Assembly (NCBI GenBank): GCA_016871495.1
Contig: VHDF01000045.1
Location: 1 to 34,482, forward strand
Source: Verrucomicrobiota bacterium
Lineage (GTDB): Bacteria; Verrucomicrobiota; Verrucomicrobiia; Limisphaerales; VHDF01
Direction: 5' to 3'
DNA: 34,482 bases
Part shown: positions 15,713 to 23,680 of the stretch, one piece after another
Position numbering within the stretch: position 1 is the first letter of the stretch
Layout: every line of letters begins with the position of its first letter
The notes under the pieces: model-generated
Databases searched by the model: none
The model's input: the letters and a program-made list of their open reading frames with translations, nothing else
What the model was told of the DNA's origin: nothing
Translations under genes and position numbers: made by a program

Positions 15713-16735
15713 TCAAGAGTAGAGTCGGCGGGCGATTTCCAGGTAAAGTGGAATGCCCAAGGTGATGTTGAACGGGAACGTAATGGCGAGCGAAGACGTG
15801 AGGTAAAGCGTCGGGTTCGCGTCGGGCAAGGACATTCGGATGGCGGCCGGAGCGGCGATGTAGCTTGCACTCGCGGACAGAGCACCCAGCAAGGTCGCCC
15901 CGCCGAGTTCGAGACCGGTAACCTTGCCGAGGTAGACTCCGAGTGCGCCGTTGACCAGGGGCACGATGATTCCGAAGCCGAGAAGAAAAGGGCCGACTCT
16001 TTTCAAATCGCCGAGCCGCCGGCCGGCCACCAAGCCCATTTCCAAGAGGAACAAGGTCAACACTCCCTGAAACGGGGTGACGAAGAACGGTTCGACTTTC
16101 CGCATCCCGGCCTCCCCGCAGAGAGCCCCGACGACCAGCGCGCCCACCAGCAGAAAAATACTGCGGCCGAAGAGCGCCTCGTGCATGGCGGTCTTGAGAG
16201 ATGCCCCGGAGTCCGCGCCGGCTTGCTTGGTCGCGAGTTTTCCCAGCACCACGCCCACCAGGATGGCGGGCGACTCCATCACGGCGAGAAAAGCCGTGGC
16301 GTAACTCTCGAACGGCTGGTCAATGGCTGTGAGATAGTTCGTCGCGGCGTCGAACGGCTGGTCAATGGCTGTGAGATAGTTCGTCGCGGCGATGAAGGTC
16401 ACCGCACTCACGGAGCCGTAGTGGGCGGCGATGGCCGCGGCATCCACGGCGGAAAGCTTTCCCCCAAAACGCAACAGCGGATAGGTCCACAGCGGAATCA
16501 AGGCGCCGAGCCCCATCGTGGCCAGGGCGGGCAACCAGACCTTGGCGATGCCGGCCTCGGCGATGGCGACGCCACCCTTGAACCCGATGGCGACGAGGAG
16601 ATAAATCGTCAGGCCGATGTAGAGAGGTTCGGGAAATTTCAGGTCGCTCTTCGTGAGCGCGGCGATCAGGCCGAGCGCGAAGAACAATACGGCGGGGGAC
16701 AGCAGGTTGGCGCGGATCGCGTCGAGGATTTCCAT
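15713..16735 (-). CDS. sbtA: Sodium-dependent bicarbonate transporter SbtA
   Basis: 340 residues, hydrophobic throughout, with about ten membrane helices in two similar halves, as in the SbtA (DUF897) family. Visible family blocks are SPAVLFFALGLIAALTKSD, YLLVAIGFKGGVA, AHYGSVSAVTFIAA and VMESPAILVGVVLG. It takes up bicarbonate with sodium across the inner membrane. An exact 42-bp tandem duplication inserts 14 extra residues (AATNYLTAIDQPF twice) just after the SAVTF block, next to the substrate region of this family, so function could be altered. sbtB follows at once, making a two-gene unit. Upstream are a probable purE scrap and a symporter. Confidence 0.88.
   Translation of the reverse strand: MEILDAIRANLLSPAVLFFALGLIAALTKSDLKFPEPLYIGLTIYLLVAIGFKGGVAIAEAGIAKVWLPALATMGLGALIPLWTYPLLRFGGKLSAVDAAAIAAHYGSVSAVTFIAATNYLTAIDQPFDAATNYLTAIDQPFESYATAFLAVMESPAILVGVVLGKLATKQAGADSGASLKTAMHEALFGRSIFLLVGALVVGALCGEAGMRKVEPFFVTPFQGVLTLFLLEMGLVAGRRLGDLKRVGPFLLGFGIIVPLVNGALGVYLGKVTGLELGGATLLGALSASASYIAAPAAIRMSLPDANPTLYLTSSLAITFPFNITLGIPLYLEIARRLYS
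16308..16391. repeat. 42-bp perfect tandem duplication inside sbtA
   Basis: 16308-16349 and 16350-16391 are identical. The unit is a multiple of three, so the frame is kept and the protein gains 14 residues. Absence of any difference suggests a recent event, or an assembly artefact. Confidence 0.95.
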
Positions 16736-16737
16736 GG

Positions 16738-17016
16738 TCAGCGCGGCCCTGCAATTCCGGACACGGTTTGTCGCTTTTGGTTTTTCGAGCGCGATTCGGT
16801 GGCCAGGCGCGTCTGGAAGCGCACCCCCTGCTTCCGCAACGCATCGTCATGCGCGCCCAGGCTTCTCACCGCCAGCAGGCCGGTATCGTGGCCGCCGCCG
16901 CCGGCCATCGTCGCGACACGAATGGCCCCGGTGCCGCCGATGCCGAACTCCTTGCAGGACTCGGCGGCACGCGATGCGGGCTCCGCCATGGTTCCGGGAT
17001 TGTAGGTTTCGTTCAT
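16738..17016 (-). pseudogene. Probable PurE (AIR carboxylase) C-terminal fragment
   Basis: 92-codon frame ending two bases before the sbtA ATG. The second half (RVATMAGGGGHDTGLLAVRSLGAHDDALRK) resembles the end of PurE-type carboxylases, where an alanine/glycine segment precedes LLAVRILG. Nothing of the substrate-binding N-terminal SGSxSD region is present, so it can only be a scrap of about 60 residues or a coincidental match. The first ~30 residues are not recognised. Whether it is translated is unclear. Confidence 0.4.
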
Positions 17017-17049
17017 TCTATTTCGAGTCCTGCGCGAGGAGGGAAGGGT

Positions 17050-18699
17050 TCATCGATTTCCTTGCGGGGCTGTCCAGTCGCCCTCTTTCGCCGGGAAATA
17101 CTTTTCCAAGGTCGAGCGTCCCGGAGGTCTTGTCAGGAGGGATACCAAGATCATCACCAGCGCCGAGCCGATCACCATGGGCATCACCGGGAGATAGCCG
17201 TAGACCAGGACGTTGCCGGAGCTGCGCAGAAAGAGGTCGCCCAGGGGCGGGAGGATTTGCACGAGGGGTTGTCCGGGTTTCGGCGCGATGCCGGCCGACA
17301 TGTCGTAGAGATACCAGGAACCGGCCATGGTGGCCGCCACCCACAGCGCGGAGGCCAACGCCCCCCATTTGGTGCTGCGCTTCCAGAAGAGCGCTGCCAG
17401 CATGATGGGCGCGAGCGACGCAAACCCGGAGAAGGCAAAGCGGATGGCGAGTTCAAAAATGCCCGCCTTGTCTTCGAGGGCCAGCGTGATGAAGTAGGCG
17501 ACAACGGTGATGGCAACGACAAAGATGCGGCCCGTCCAGACCACGGTCGCGTCGCTGAAGCGTTTCGCGCCGGCGTAGTACGACACGATGTCCTTGGTGA
17601 ACATGGTGCCGAGCGCGAGAATCTGGGAATCGGTCGCCATCACGCAGGCCATGATGGCCGCGCCGAGGAAGCCCGCGACGATCGCCCCCGTATTCGCGGT
17701 GAGCAGGCGGAGAATGACATCATCCGACTCGCCGGGCTTGAGGCCGGGGAATTGATCGGCCGCGACGAGCCCGAGGAACACGCTGGGCAGCCAGATGGCC
17801 GCGATGCAGAGCGGATAGAAGATGACCGTCTTCTTGAACGCCGTCACCTTCTCGGAAGTCATGCACATGATGGCGATGTGCGGAAACATGATCGCCGAGA
17901 GCGGAATGAAGGTGTAGCTGAAGAATTCCTGCGGGGAGATCCGAGCGCGGGTGAGCAGGCCCTCGGTCTTGGGATTGGCCGCGAGCCGTTCGACGATGTG
18001 ATCGAAACCGCCTAGGTTCTTCGCGATGAGCACGAAGGCCAGCGTGCCGAAGGTCAGGAACATCACGGTTTGAAACGCGTTCACCCAGGCCGTGCCGCGC
18101 ATGCCGCCGAAGAAGACGTAGCTCATCACCACGAGCGCAACCACGGCGCTGCCCAACTCGTAGCTGATCCAGTGCTTCGGTTCCAGCCCGGCCTGCCCGC
18201 TCCGCATCACCTCGACCATGACAGGATTGCCTGCGGCATCCTTCACCGTGGTCAAAGTCTCCAGAGTATGGCCGCCGCCCATCATCCCGATGATGATGTA
18301 GGGCACGAGCATCAAGGCGGTGAGCGTGAAGATGACCGTGCCGATGAAGGAGCACTCCCACCGGTCGCGGAAGAACTGCACCTGGGTCATGTGGCCGAAG
18401 CGTTTGCCCAGAGCCCAGAGCCGCGTCCCGATGAAGAAGATGGTGAGCGGAATGACCAGCCCCGAGGCGGAGGCCATCAAACCGTAAACCCCGATGCCGC
18501 GTTGATAGGCCAGACCGGAGCTCCCGAGAATGGCGAAGGCCGTCATGTTCGTGCCGAAAAGCGAGAGCAGGAACACGTAGGGCCCGAGCGAGCGACTGGC
18601 GACGAAGTAATCCTCCCCGGTGGCCCTCCCCTTGCGGAAGGCGAAGATGCCGATGTAGAGGATGACGGCGAGGTAGGCGAAGACGACCAGTGCGGGTAT
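17050..18699 (-). CDS. Sodium:solute symporter (SSS family)
   Basis: About 550 residues with 12-13 membrane helices. Coding clearly starts upstream of the first usable start codon, GTG 18576: the preceding residues IPALVVFAYLAVILYIGIF and GRATGEDYFVASRSLGPY are the first helix and the GxxxEDYFLAxRSL block of this family. The frame is closed by TGA at about 18727-18729, and no ATG, GTG or TTG lies between it and 18576. ATA at 18699 or CTG at 18690 are the only alternatives. Core motifs such as GGMRGTAWVNAFQT, AAIMACVMATDSQILALG and FSGFASLAPIMLAALFW are intact. DUF3311 genes usually precede such symporters, as here. The substrate is unknown. Inner membrane. Confidence 0.85.
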   Translation of the reverse strand: MPALVVFAYLAVILYIGIFAFRKGRATGEDYFVASRSLGPYVFLLSLFGTNMTAFAILGSSGLAYQRGIGVYGLMASASGLVIPLTIFFIGTRLWALGKRFGHMTQVQFFRDRWECSFIGTVIFTLTALMLVPYIIIGMMGGGHTLETLTTVKDAAGNPVMVEVMRSGQAGLEPKHWISYELGSAVVALVVMSYVFFGGMRGTAWVNAFQTVMFLTFGTLAFVLIAKNLGGFDHIVERLAANPKTEGLLTRARISPQEFFSYTFIPLSAIMFPHIAIMCMTSEKVTAFKKTVIFYPLCIAAIWLPSVFLGLVAADQFPGLKPGESDDVILRLLTANTGAIVAGFLGAAIMACVMATDSQILALGTMFTKDIVSYYAGAKRFSDATVVWTGRIFVVAITVVAYFITLALEDKAGIFELAIRFAFSGFASLAPIMLAALFWKRSTKWGALASALWVAATMAGSWYLYDMSAGIAPKPGQPLVQILPPLGDLFLRSSGNVLVYGYLPVMPMVIGSALVMILVSLLTRPPGRSTLEKYFPAKEGDWTAPQGNR

Positions 18700-18941
18700 A
18701 GAGGTTTGCCCTCCGGTTGACCATCCTCACGATACGGTTCGGTTTTTTCCAGATGCGCGGGCCAGGCAAACTTCACGAGAACCCACATCCATGCGGCTGC
18801 GGCCAGCGAGTAGGCGGCGTGATAGGCTAGGCCGATGGGCACGAAGCCGAAGAGCAGCGGCTCAACCCGGTTCCAGTTCCAGAAATCCTGGTGGAGCACG
18901 TAGACCGCAATGGTCAGCAAGGCAAGGAGGGTGAATTTCAT
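18543..18941 (-). CDS. DUF3311 small membrane protein, stop codon lost
   Basis: ATG 18941 opens MKFTLLALLTIAVYVLHQDF, then PLLFGFVPIGLAYHAAYSL and a second helix (AAAWMWVLVKFAWPAHLEK): a two-helix DUF3311 protein, known as a partner encoded just before SSS symporters. The natural end would be near EDGQPEGKPL (about 18700, ~80 residues). Here no stop occurs and the frame runs 52 residues further, antisense to nothing but out of frame over the symporter start (rich in Ser and Pro, not protein-like). A 3-base loss of TGA from an original CTATGATACCC would explain both this and the missing symporter ATG. Confidence 0.65.
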   Translation of the reverse strand: MKFTLLALLTIAVYVLHQDFWNWNRVEPLLFGFVPIGLAYHAAYSLAAAAWMWVLVKFAWPAHLEKTEPYREDGQPEGKPLYPHWSSSPTSPSSSTSASSPSARGGPPGRITSSPVARSGPTCSCSRFSART

Positions 18942-19045
18942 CAGAAACGTCCCGCTAGTTGAAAAATCGCTGCCAGACTTCCGAGCCACCCAGGCAGAGC
19001 GCCGCGAAGAAGTCGAGGCAGAAGATGAATTGCGGGCAGCCAGCG

Positions 19046-19363
19046 ATGAACAACGCGCCGGCGCTCTTGCCGGCTGAGAACACAATGTTGCGCCGCGCGC
19101 TGGAGACCTGGTTTCGCGCGCACAACATCAAGCCGAACGTCGTGGCGGAGTTCGAGGATCTCGCGCTGATGAAAGTGATGGCGGCGGAGGGTCGCGGCTT
19201 TATCGCTGTGCCGACCGTGGCGCTGAAGGAAGCCGTGTCCCGCTATCAATTCCGCAGCCTCGGGCAGGCGACGAGTTGCCGCGTGAGCTTCCACGCCCTC
19301 ACCGCCGAACGCCGCATCGCGCATCCGGCCGTGTCGGTCATCACGCACCATCCGCTCACTTAG
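19046..19363 (+). pseudogene. LysR/NhaR-type regulator, C-terminal fragment
   Basis: About 100 residues match the end of a LysR-type effector-binding domain, closest in feel to NhaR: LPAENTMLRRALETWF, IKPNVVAEFEDLALMKVMA, AEGRGFIAVPTVA and LTAERRIAHPAVSVIT. The N-terminal helix-turn-helix and most of the effector domain are absent. Upstream codons back to 18959 are not protein-like. It cannot bind DNA and is a remnant. Confidence 0.7.
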
Positions 19364-19556
19364 CGCCATCGCCAAAACGTTTTCGCAACACTCCGGAGCG
19401 AAACGCGAGCATGACGATGGGGCTCGGGGTCACGATCTGGAAATTGAGCCACGGCGGTGTAATGGCGTCGAGGTTCGCGGCATTGATGAAGAAGGAGCAC
19501 AATTCCTCCGGCAGCAGCGGCGGCCACAGTTCGGATTGAAATTCATGGACGCGCAT
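19356..19556 (-). pseudogene. SRPBCC-family protein, N-terminal fragment
   Basis: 66 codons. MRVHEFQSELWPPLLPEELC followed by FFINAANLDAITPPWLNFQIV and TPSPIVM matches the first ~50 residues of SRPBCC ligand-binding proteins (normally about 150 residues). After PIVM the sequence becomes unrelated and stops, overlapping the end of the LysR fragment by 8 bases in the opposite direction. The two truncations meet, which suggests one deletion joined them. Confidence 0.65.
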
Positions 19557-19571
19557 CTTTCCACCATCGCT

Positions 19572-20168
19572 TCACTTCCCCGCCTCCGTCCGCAGCATGA
19601 CCTCGTTGCGGCGCAGAAATGCCGGCGTCCACGGCGGATCGAAATAGCCATACACCGGCGACGACAGCACGCCGAAGCGTTCCGCTTCCATCCACGCCTT
19701 TAACCGCGCCAGCGACTCCGCTTCCTGGTTCGCGTTGCGCGCGCCGCTGAAGCGCAACACCACGAACCGCCCCGCCGCCAGCTCGCTGACCCTCACCGCA
19801 CCATCCGACGGCCTGGGAACTTCGCCCGCTTTCATCTTGGCCGGCATCACGAAGGCCATCGTCGTGTTCGTTTCGCTGCCCGACATGAACACCGGCGTGG
19901 TCATGGCGATCTTCTGCTTGCCCTCGTTGCCGCCGGTGATGAACCGGAACAACCGCATGAAACTTCCGTCGCTCCCGTCCCGATTGCCAGCGCCCATCGG
20001 TGTCTCCACCACCGTGAGCGCCGGGTAATCGCGCACCTGAAACCTCCCATCCGACCGCACGACTGTGTAAGTCGCGGACTCGTAACCCGCGCGCGTGGCC
20101 TGGCAACCCGCGAGCGCCAGGCCAATCACCACCACGAGAATCAACAGCGCAATCCACATCTTTTTCAC
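19572..20168 (-). CDS. SOUL family heme-binding lipoprotein
   Basis: 198 residues. The N-terminus is a lipoprotein signal (hydrophobic ALLILVVVIGLALAGC, lipobox LAGC, Cys 22). The body is a SOUL/HBP domain: YTVVRSDGRFQVRDYPAL, SFMRLFRFITGGN, KIAMTTPVFMSG, MAFVMPAKM and FGVLSSPVYGYFDPPWTP. Length and motifs are complete. SOUL proteins bind haem or porphyrins; in bacteria their role is not settled. Predicted membrane-anchored in the periplasm. It is the only intact gene between 18959 and 20700. Confidence 0.9.
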   Translation of the reverse strand: MKKMWIALLILVVVIGLALAGCQATRAGYESATYTVVRSDGRFQVRDYPALTVVETPMGAGNRDGSDGSFMRLFRFITGGNEGKQKIAMTTPVFMSGSETNTTMAFVMPAKMKAGEVPRPSDGAVRVSELAAGRFVVLRFSGARNANQEAESLARLKAWMEAERFGVLSSPVYGYFDPPWTPAFLRRNEVMLRTEAGK

Positions 20169-20177
20169 CGCCAGAAA

Positions 20178-20477
20178 CTAGCAAAGCCACCTCGGCAAGG
20201 CGACTGAAGAACGTCCGGCCCGGCTTTCGAAGAAGGTGGCGGGGCGCCAGCGCCTCCCCATCCGCCTTGAGCGAGCGTGGAGAAGTGCGAAGTTTCGCCA
20301 GTTCGACCATGAAAGATGCTCATGGATGGTGCGGACATCCTTCTGGAACAACTCCGCTATCAGCACCTGCGTGGTCCACACGTTTTCTTCCGCGAACCGG
20401 CACAGGATGCGTGCAGGGCCGTGCTCCGTCTGGTGTAGGACCGGTTTGCCGCCGGGTGATTGGTTGGCCGATGTCAT
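20178..20477 (-). pseudogene. RhuM/Fic-associated family protein, N-terminal fragment
   Basis: The first ~55 residues (SPGGKPVLHQTEHGPARILC, RFAEENVWTTQVLIAELFQK, DVRTIHEHL) match the start of RhuM-like proteins, which normally exceed 300 residues. After IHEHL at about 20310 the frame loses similarity and runs on as Arg/Ser-rich nonsense to 20178. A deletion has removed the rest. RhuM-like genes are commonly found in mobile or defence-linked regions, which suits the debris around it. Confidence 0.65.
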
Positions 20478-20529
20478 GGTGAATCATTCTCTGCCATAGC
20501 CCCGCATGCGGGCTTGGATGTGCGTCTTC

Positions 20530-20567
20530 TCACCCTCTCCTCCATTCCGAGTGGAGGAGAGAGAGTG
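20530..20567. repeat. Hairpin, 10-bp stem
   Basis: CTCTCCTCCA, 7-base loop, TGGAGGAGAG, with shorter pairing outside. It lies 130 bases after the end of the long minus-strand operon. There is no T-run, so it may be a REP-like repeat rather than an intrinsic terminator. The gap 20478-20700 holds no gene. Confidence 0.45.
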
Positions 20568-20700
20568 AAAACGCCGCGCGGTGCGCATGGCTGCACCTCA
20601 AAGTCCGTCACGGGCGCCGTTGTTGGCGTGGATGTGCTCACCGCTCGCGCGGCCGCGTCCTGCTCCCTCTCTTCGCGAGGAACGAGCGCCCTGCAGAGGT

Positions 20701-21969
20701 TCATCGGCCTGAGGCCCGAGTCTGCGCTGGTGCGTTTACCGCCGATCTCCACCGATATGCGGCGAGTGCGTTCAGTTCACGGACAAAAAGTTCATCGCCC
20801 GCCACGGCGAGATGCGCCCACGTTTCCTCGCTGGTTAACTTGCGCTGGTCGAGTTGGTCGTACTTGTCCTTGTTCGCGCGAAGGAGGAACAACTGTCCGC
20901 GCTGATCAAGGGCGAGGATGAGATTGCCTTGCGCGACGAGACTCCAATATTTGCCGAAGGATTTGTCGCTGGTCCAAAGCTCACGGCCGGTTTCGACTTC
21001 GATGGCCATCACGCGCTGGCTTTTGAGATGATTGTAGGCCACGCCGTCCCTGATGACGGGAGTGCTCATGTAGCCCTGAGCTTTGTGCTCCCATGCCTCG
21101 CTGACCGTGAATTTGCCTTCGGCCCGCGCGACTTTGAATCCAATCGTCTTGCCGCCATAAGTGCTGGTGAAGAGCATGTCCTTGTGGACAACGGGCGTGA
21201 GGATGTTCATGCCGCGAAACGCTTCGACGGGTTGTTCCCAGAGCACCCTGCCATCGACCGGATCGATGCCCGCAAGCTTCTCCCGTGTCTGCACGACGAG
21301 TTGCCTCAGGCCTCCAAGTTCCGCAAACACCGGCGACGAGAAGACGCTGCCCCACATGCCACCCTGATCTTTGAGCGTGCGCCAGACCAGTTCGCCACTG
21401 CGCCGATTCAGCTTCACCAAGCTGGCGCCGGCCTGCACATACACCGCGTCGCCGTCCACCAGCGGTGAGCAGACGAATCCGAAGTCAGGCAACGGCGCCT
21501 CCAACTTCTTCACGAAGTCAAACCGCCAGCGTTCCTTGCCGGTCTCTACGTCGAGGCAGACCAGCACCTCCCTCATCCCCGCCACGAACAGGCTTTCGCC
21601 ATCGCAGGCGGGCGTGGCCCGAATCCAGTCGCCGTTGGACTTGGCAAAGAACGGCACAGTCATCGCACCCTCCCACGGCGCGCGCCAGAGTTGCTTCCCG
21701 GTCTTCCGGTCGTAAGCGGTGACAACCTCGAACTTCTTGTCCTTCGTCTCGGTGGTGAAGACCCGATCGCCCGAGACGATGGGACCGGAGTAACTCGGCC
21801 CCAGTTCCACGCGCCAGGCGAGCTGGAGGTGATTCGTGTCGAGCTTCTCCGGCCAAGCTGGTCCGTTGAACTGCCCGTCGCGATGAGGCCCGCGCCATTG
21901 GGGCCAGTTGGATTCAGCGGCGGCGGCAGTGGCAAGCGTAACCACGAGGAACAAAGAGAAGAGTTTCAT
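20701..21969 (-). CDS. PQQ-like beta-propeller protein (outer-membrane/periplasmic)
   Basis: 422 residues with a cleavable signal (MKLFSLFLVVTLATAAAAES). The mature part opens with NWPQWRGPHRDG, typical of this family in Verrucomicrobia and Planctomycetes, followed by repeated blades of the type YDRKTGKQLWRAPW, LDVETGKERWRFDF, LNRRSGELVWR, IDPVDGRVLWEQP and IEVETGRELWTS. These resemble PQQ dehydrogenase and BamB-like repeats, but there is no evident dehydrogenase active site, so a binding or scaffold role is likely. The ATG overlaps the preceding stop (ATGA), making it the last gene of the carotenoid operon as read here. Confidence 0.9.
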   Translation of the reverse strand: MKLFSLFLVVTLATAAAAESNWPQWRGPHRDGQFNGPAWPEKLDTNHLQLAWRVELGPSYSGPIVSGDRVFTTETKDKKFEVVTAYDRKTGKQLWRAPWEGAMTVPFFAKSNGDWIRATPACDGESLFVAGMREVLVCLDVETGKERWRFDFVKKLEAPLPDFGFVCSPLVDGDAVYVQAGASLVKLNRRSGELVWRTLKDQGGMWGSVFSSPVFAELGGLRQLVVQTREKLAGIDPVDGRVLWEQPVEAFRGMNILTPVVHKDMLFTSTYGGKTIGFKVARAEGKFTVSEAWEHKAQGYMSTPVIRDGVAYNHLKSQRVMAIEVETGRELWTSDKSFGKYWSLVAQGNLILALDQRGQLFLLRANKDKYDQLDQRKLTSEETWAHLAVAGDELFVRELNALAAYRWRSAVNAPAQTRASGR

Positions 21970-22529
21970 GGGGTGCGAAAGGCTGTAGACTTGGGGGTTG
22001 AATGAAATGGAACGGAGGCTGAATGGACCAGCGCCGCGTCGATTGCCACTGAAAGTTTTTTGATCGCAGCCTCGTCAGCCAGGCCCGCGACACGCATTTT
22101 GATTTGCCCATCCCTCCCGATCACGAGCACGTTGGCCACGTTCTTCTCGTAGCGAAACGCGGCACAATGGGCGCCCGACCAGTCCATCATCACGGGATAA
22201 GTGCGCGTCTCCTGAAACTTCCTGCGCACCTTTCCGCGCAACAACCCCGGGACACCGCCCACATCGGCCAGGCCGCGCAATTCGATTCGTCCGGCGTAAC
22301 GCGCCTTCAGCGCCGCCACCCAACCATCGATCTGCTCCGAACCTTTCTTGTCGGCGATGGTGAGGACGACAATGTTGGTGGAGGGAAAGTCAAGGCGTTG
22401 TGGGGCGTCGTATTGGTCGCGCAGTTCAAGCGAGACGGGAACATGAATCGGCCGTTTTGGTAACTCACCCGCGTTGCTCAGGCAACCGGCAACAAGTCCA
22501 ATGAGCCAAACGAAGAGCAAGGATTTCAT
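21966..22529 (-). CDS. Thioredoxin-fold lipoprotein without CxxC
   Basis: 187 residues from ATG 22529, which overlaps the glycosyltransferase stop by 4 bases; the open frame upstream of it is within that gene. The N-terminus is a lipoprotein signal (MKSLLFVWLIGLVAGC, Cys 16). The rest looks like a thioredoxin/AhpC-like fold: LELRDQYDAPQRLDF, then IVVLTIADKKGSEQIDGW where a CxxC would stand, and ANVLVIGRDGQIKMRVAG near the end. The redox motif is missing, so peroxidase or reductase activity is not expected. YtfJ-like proteins are the nearest comparison. Role in the operon unknown. Confidence 0.75.
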   Translation of the reverse strand: MKSLLFVWLIGLVAGCLSNAGELPKRPIHVPVSLELRDQYDAPQRLDFPSTNIVVLTIADKKGSEQIDGWVAALKARYAGRIELRGLADVGGVPGLLRGKVRRKFQETRTYPVMMDWSGAHCAAFRYEKNVANVLVIGRDGQIKMRVAGLADEAAIKKLSVAIDAALVHSASVPFHSTPKSTAFRTP

Positions 22530-23680
22530 GCGGCTTTCGCAAGGTTCCGATGCGCAATCCGTCCGTAACGGCGTCCCTTCCACTCGGCTGGGCGTCCGAG
22601 AAGATGACGCACCAGCGCATGCCACTGAATCGCCAGCAGCGCCAGAACACCGAGCGGATGCAACAGCGCACTGCCGAGCGATTGCCGAAATAACGCGACT
22701 GCGACAAGGCGCGGCAGGAAGGCCAGCGCCGTCGCCACGACAGCCAAGGTCAGACCCAAGGTCGAGAGCAGCGGAGCGAAGGCGCAGAGGATCAGCGGCA
22801 CTACCTGTCCACCGAGCAGCAGCGCCGTCATCGGCACGATGGTGCCGGGCGCGGCAAGGCCCTCGGTGGCATTCTTTCCCAATCCGCGCCAGGTATCAGC
22901 GTTGGTTTGATACATGCGGCATGTGGCGATGTCGGTAGCGTCGAAGAGGTCGGTGCGGAAGCCGGCCTGGCGAAAGACGCGCGGCAGCTTGATTCCGTCG
23001 TGAAGCGAATCGCGAAGTCTCGAATGTCCCCCGCACTTTTCATAGGCGTCTCGTCGCGCGATGAACAGCTGGCCGCATCCGGCGGACATGGAAGGCCAGC
23101 GCGTCCGCCGCATGGCATGCATCGGGAGGAAACCGAGCAGGACGAAGTGGATGAGAGGAAGCAGAAGTCGCTCGCTGAAGGTGCCGAGTTCCTGCCGCGG
23201 CACGCCACTGGCCAGGGCGATCCCGGAACGAGACATGAAGCCGCCCAACCTCGCCAGCGCATCGGGGGCCAGACGCACGTCGGCATCGATGAAGACAAGC
23301 AAGGGATGGCGCGCCAACCCGGCCAGCACATGGCAGGCGTGCTGTTTGCCGCACCAACCGGCGGGCAGTGGCGGGGCGGATTCAAGCCGCACCCGCGCGT
23401 CGCGCGCGGCGAACTCGGCGACAATGCTCGCCGTAGAATCGATCGAATGGTCATCGAGCACGATGACTTCACAATCCGCGTCGCGATGGGCCAGCACGGC
23501 CGTCAGTGTGGCGCGAATATTCTTCTCCTCGTTGCGCGCGGGAATCAGGACGGAAATGGGCTCGCTGCTGGCCGATTTCGGCTTTCTCAGCGAACGGTAA
23601 ACCAAAAGGTTCACGAGGAACAGTCCGCATGGAATGGCCGCGAGAATCAGTGCGACGAAGGCGAGGGTGTCGAAGTTCAT
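22526..23680 (-). CDS. crtQ: Family 2 glycosyltransferase, CrtQ-like
   Basis: 384 residues. An N-terminal membrane helix (about 5-27) precedes a GT-A domain with ISVLIPARNEEKNI, LDDHSIDSTA (Asp 76-77) and FIDADVRLAPDAL (the DxD-like metal site, D132/D134). Two or three hydrophobic segments near the C-terminus anchor it. In staphyloxanthin biosynthesis CrtQ transfers glucose to the carotenoid carboxyl group, and the neighbours here (aldehyde dehydrogenase before, acyltransferase adjacent) fit that step. Bacterial HpnI- and other GT2 enzymes look similar, so assignment rests on context. Both ends overlap neighbours by 4 bases, so it is co-transcribed. Confidence 0.75.
   Translation of the reverse strand: MNFDTLAFVALILAAIPCGLFLVNLLVYRSLRKPKSASSEPISVLIPARNEEKNIRATLTAVLAHRDADCEVIVLDDHSIDSTASIVAEFAARDARVRLESAPPLPAGWCGKQHACHVLAGLARHPLLVFIDADVRLAPDALARLGGFMSRSGIALASGVPRQELGTFSERLLLPLIHFVLLGFLPMHAMRRTRWPSMSAGCGQLFIARRDAYEKCGGHSRLRDSLHDGIKLPRVFRQAGFRTDLFDATDIATCRMYQTNADTWRGLGKNATEGLAAPGTIVPMTALLLGGQVVPLILCAFAPLLSTLGLTLAVVATALAFLPRLVAVALFRQSLGSALLHPLGVLALLAIQWHALVRHLLGRPAEWKGRRYGRIAHRNLAKAA

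Noticed and set aside
15680-18015. Long plus-strand frames (15680-17005, 16768-18015)
   Set aside because: Antisense to sbtA and the symporter; compositions rich in Gly, Arg and His as usual for such shadows.
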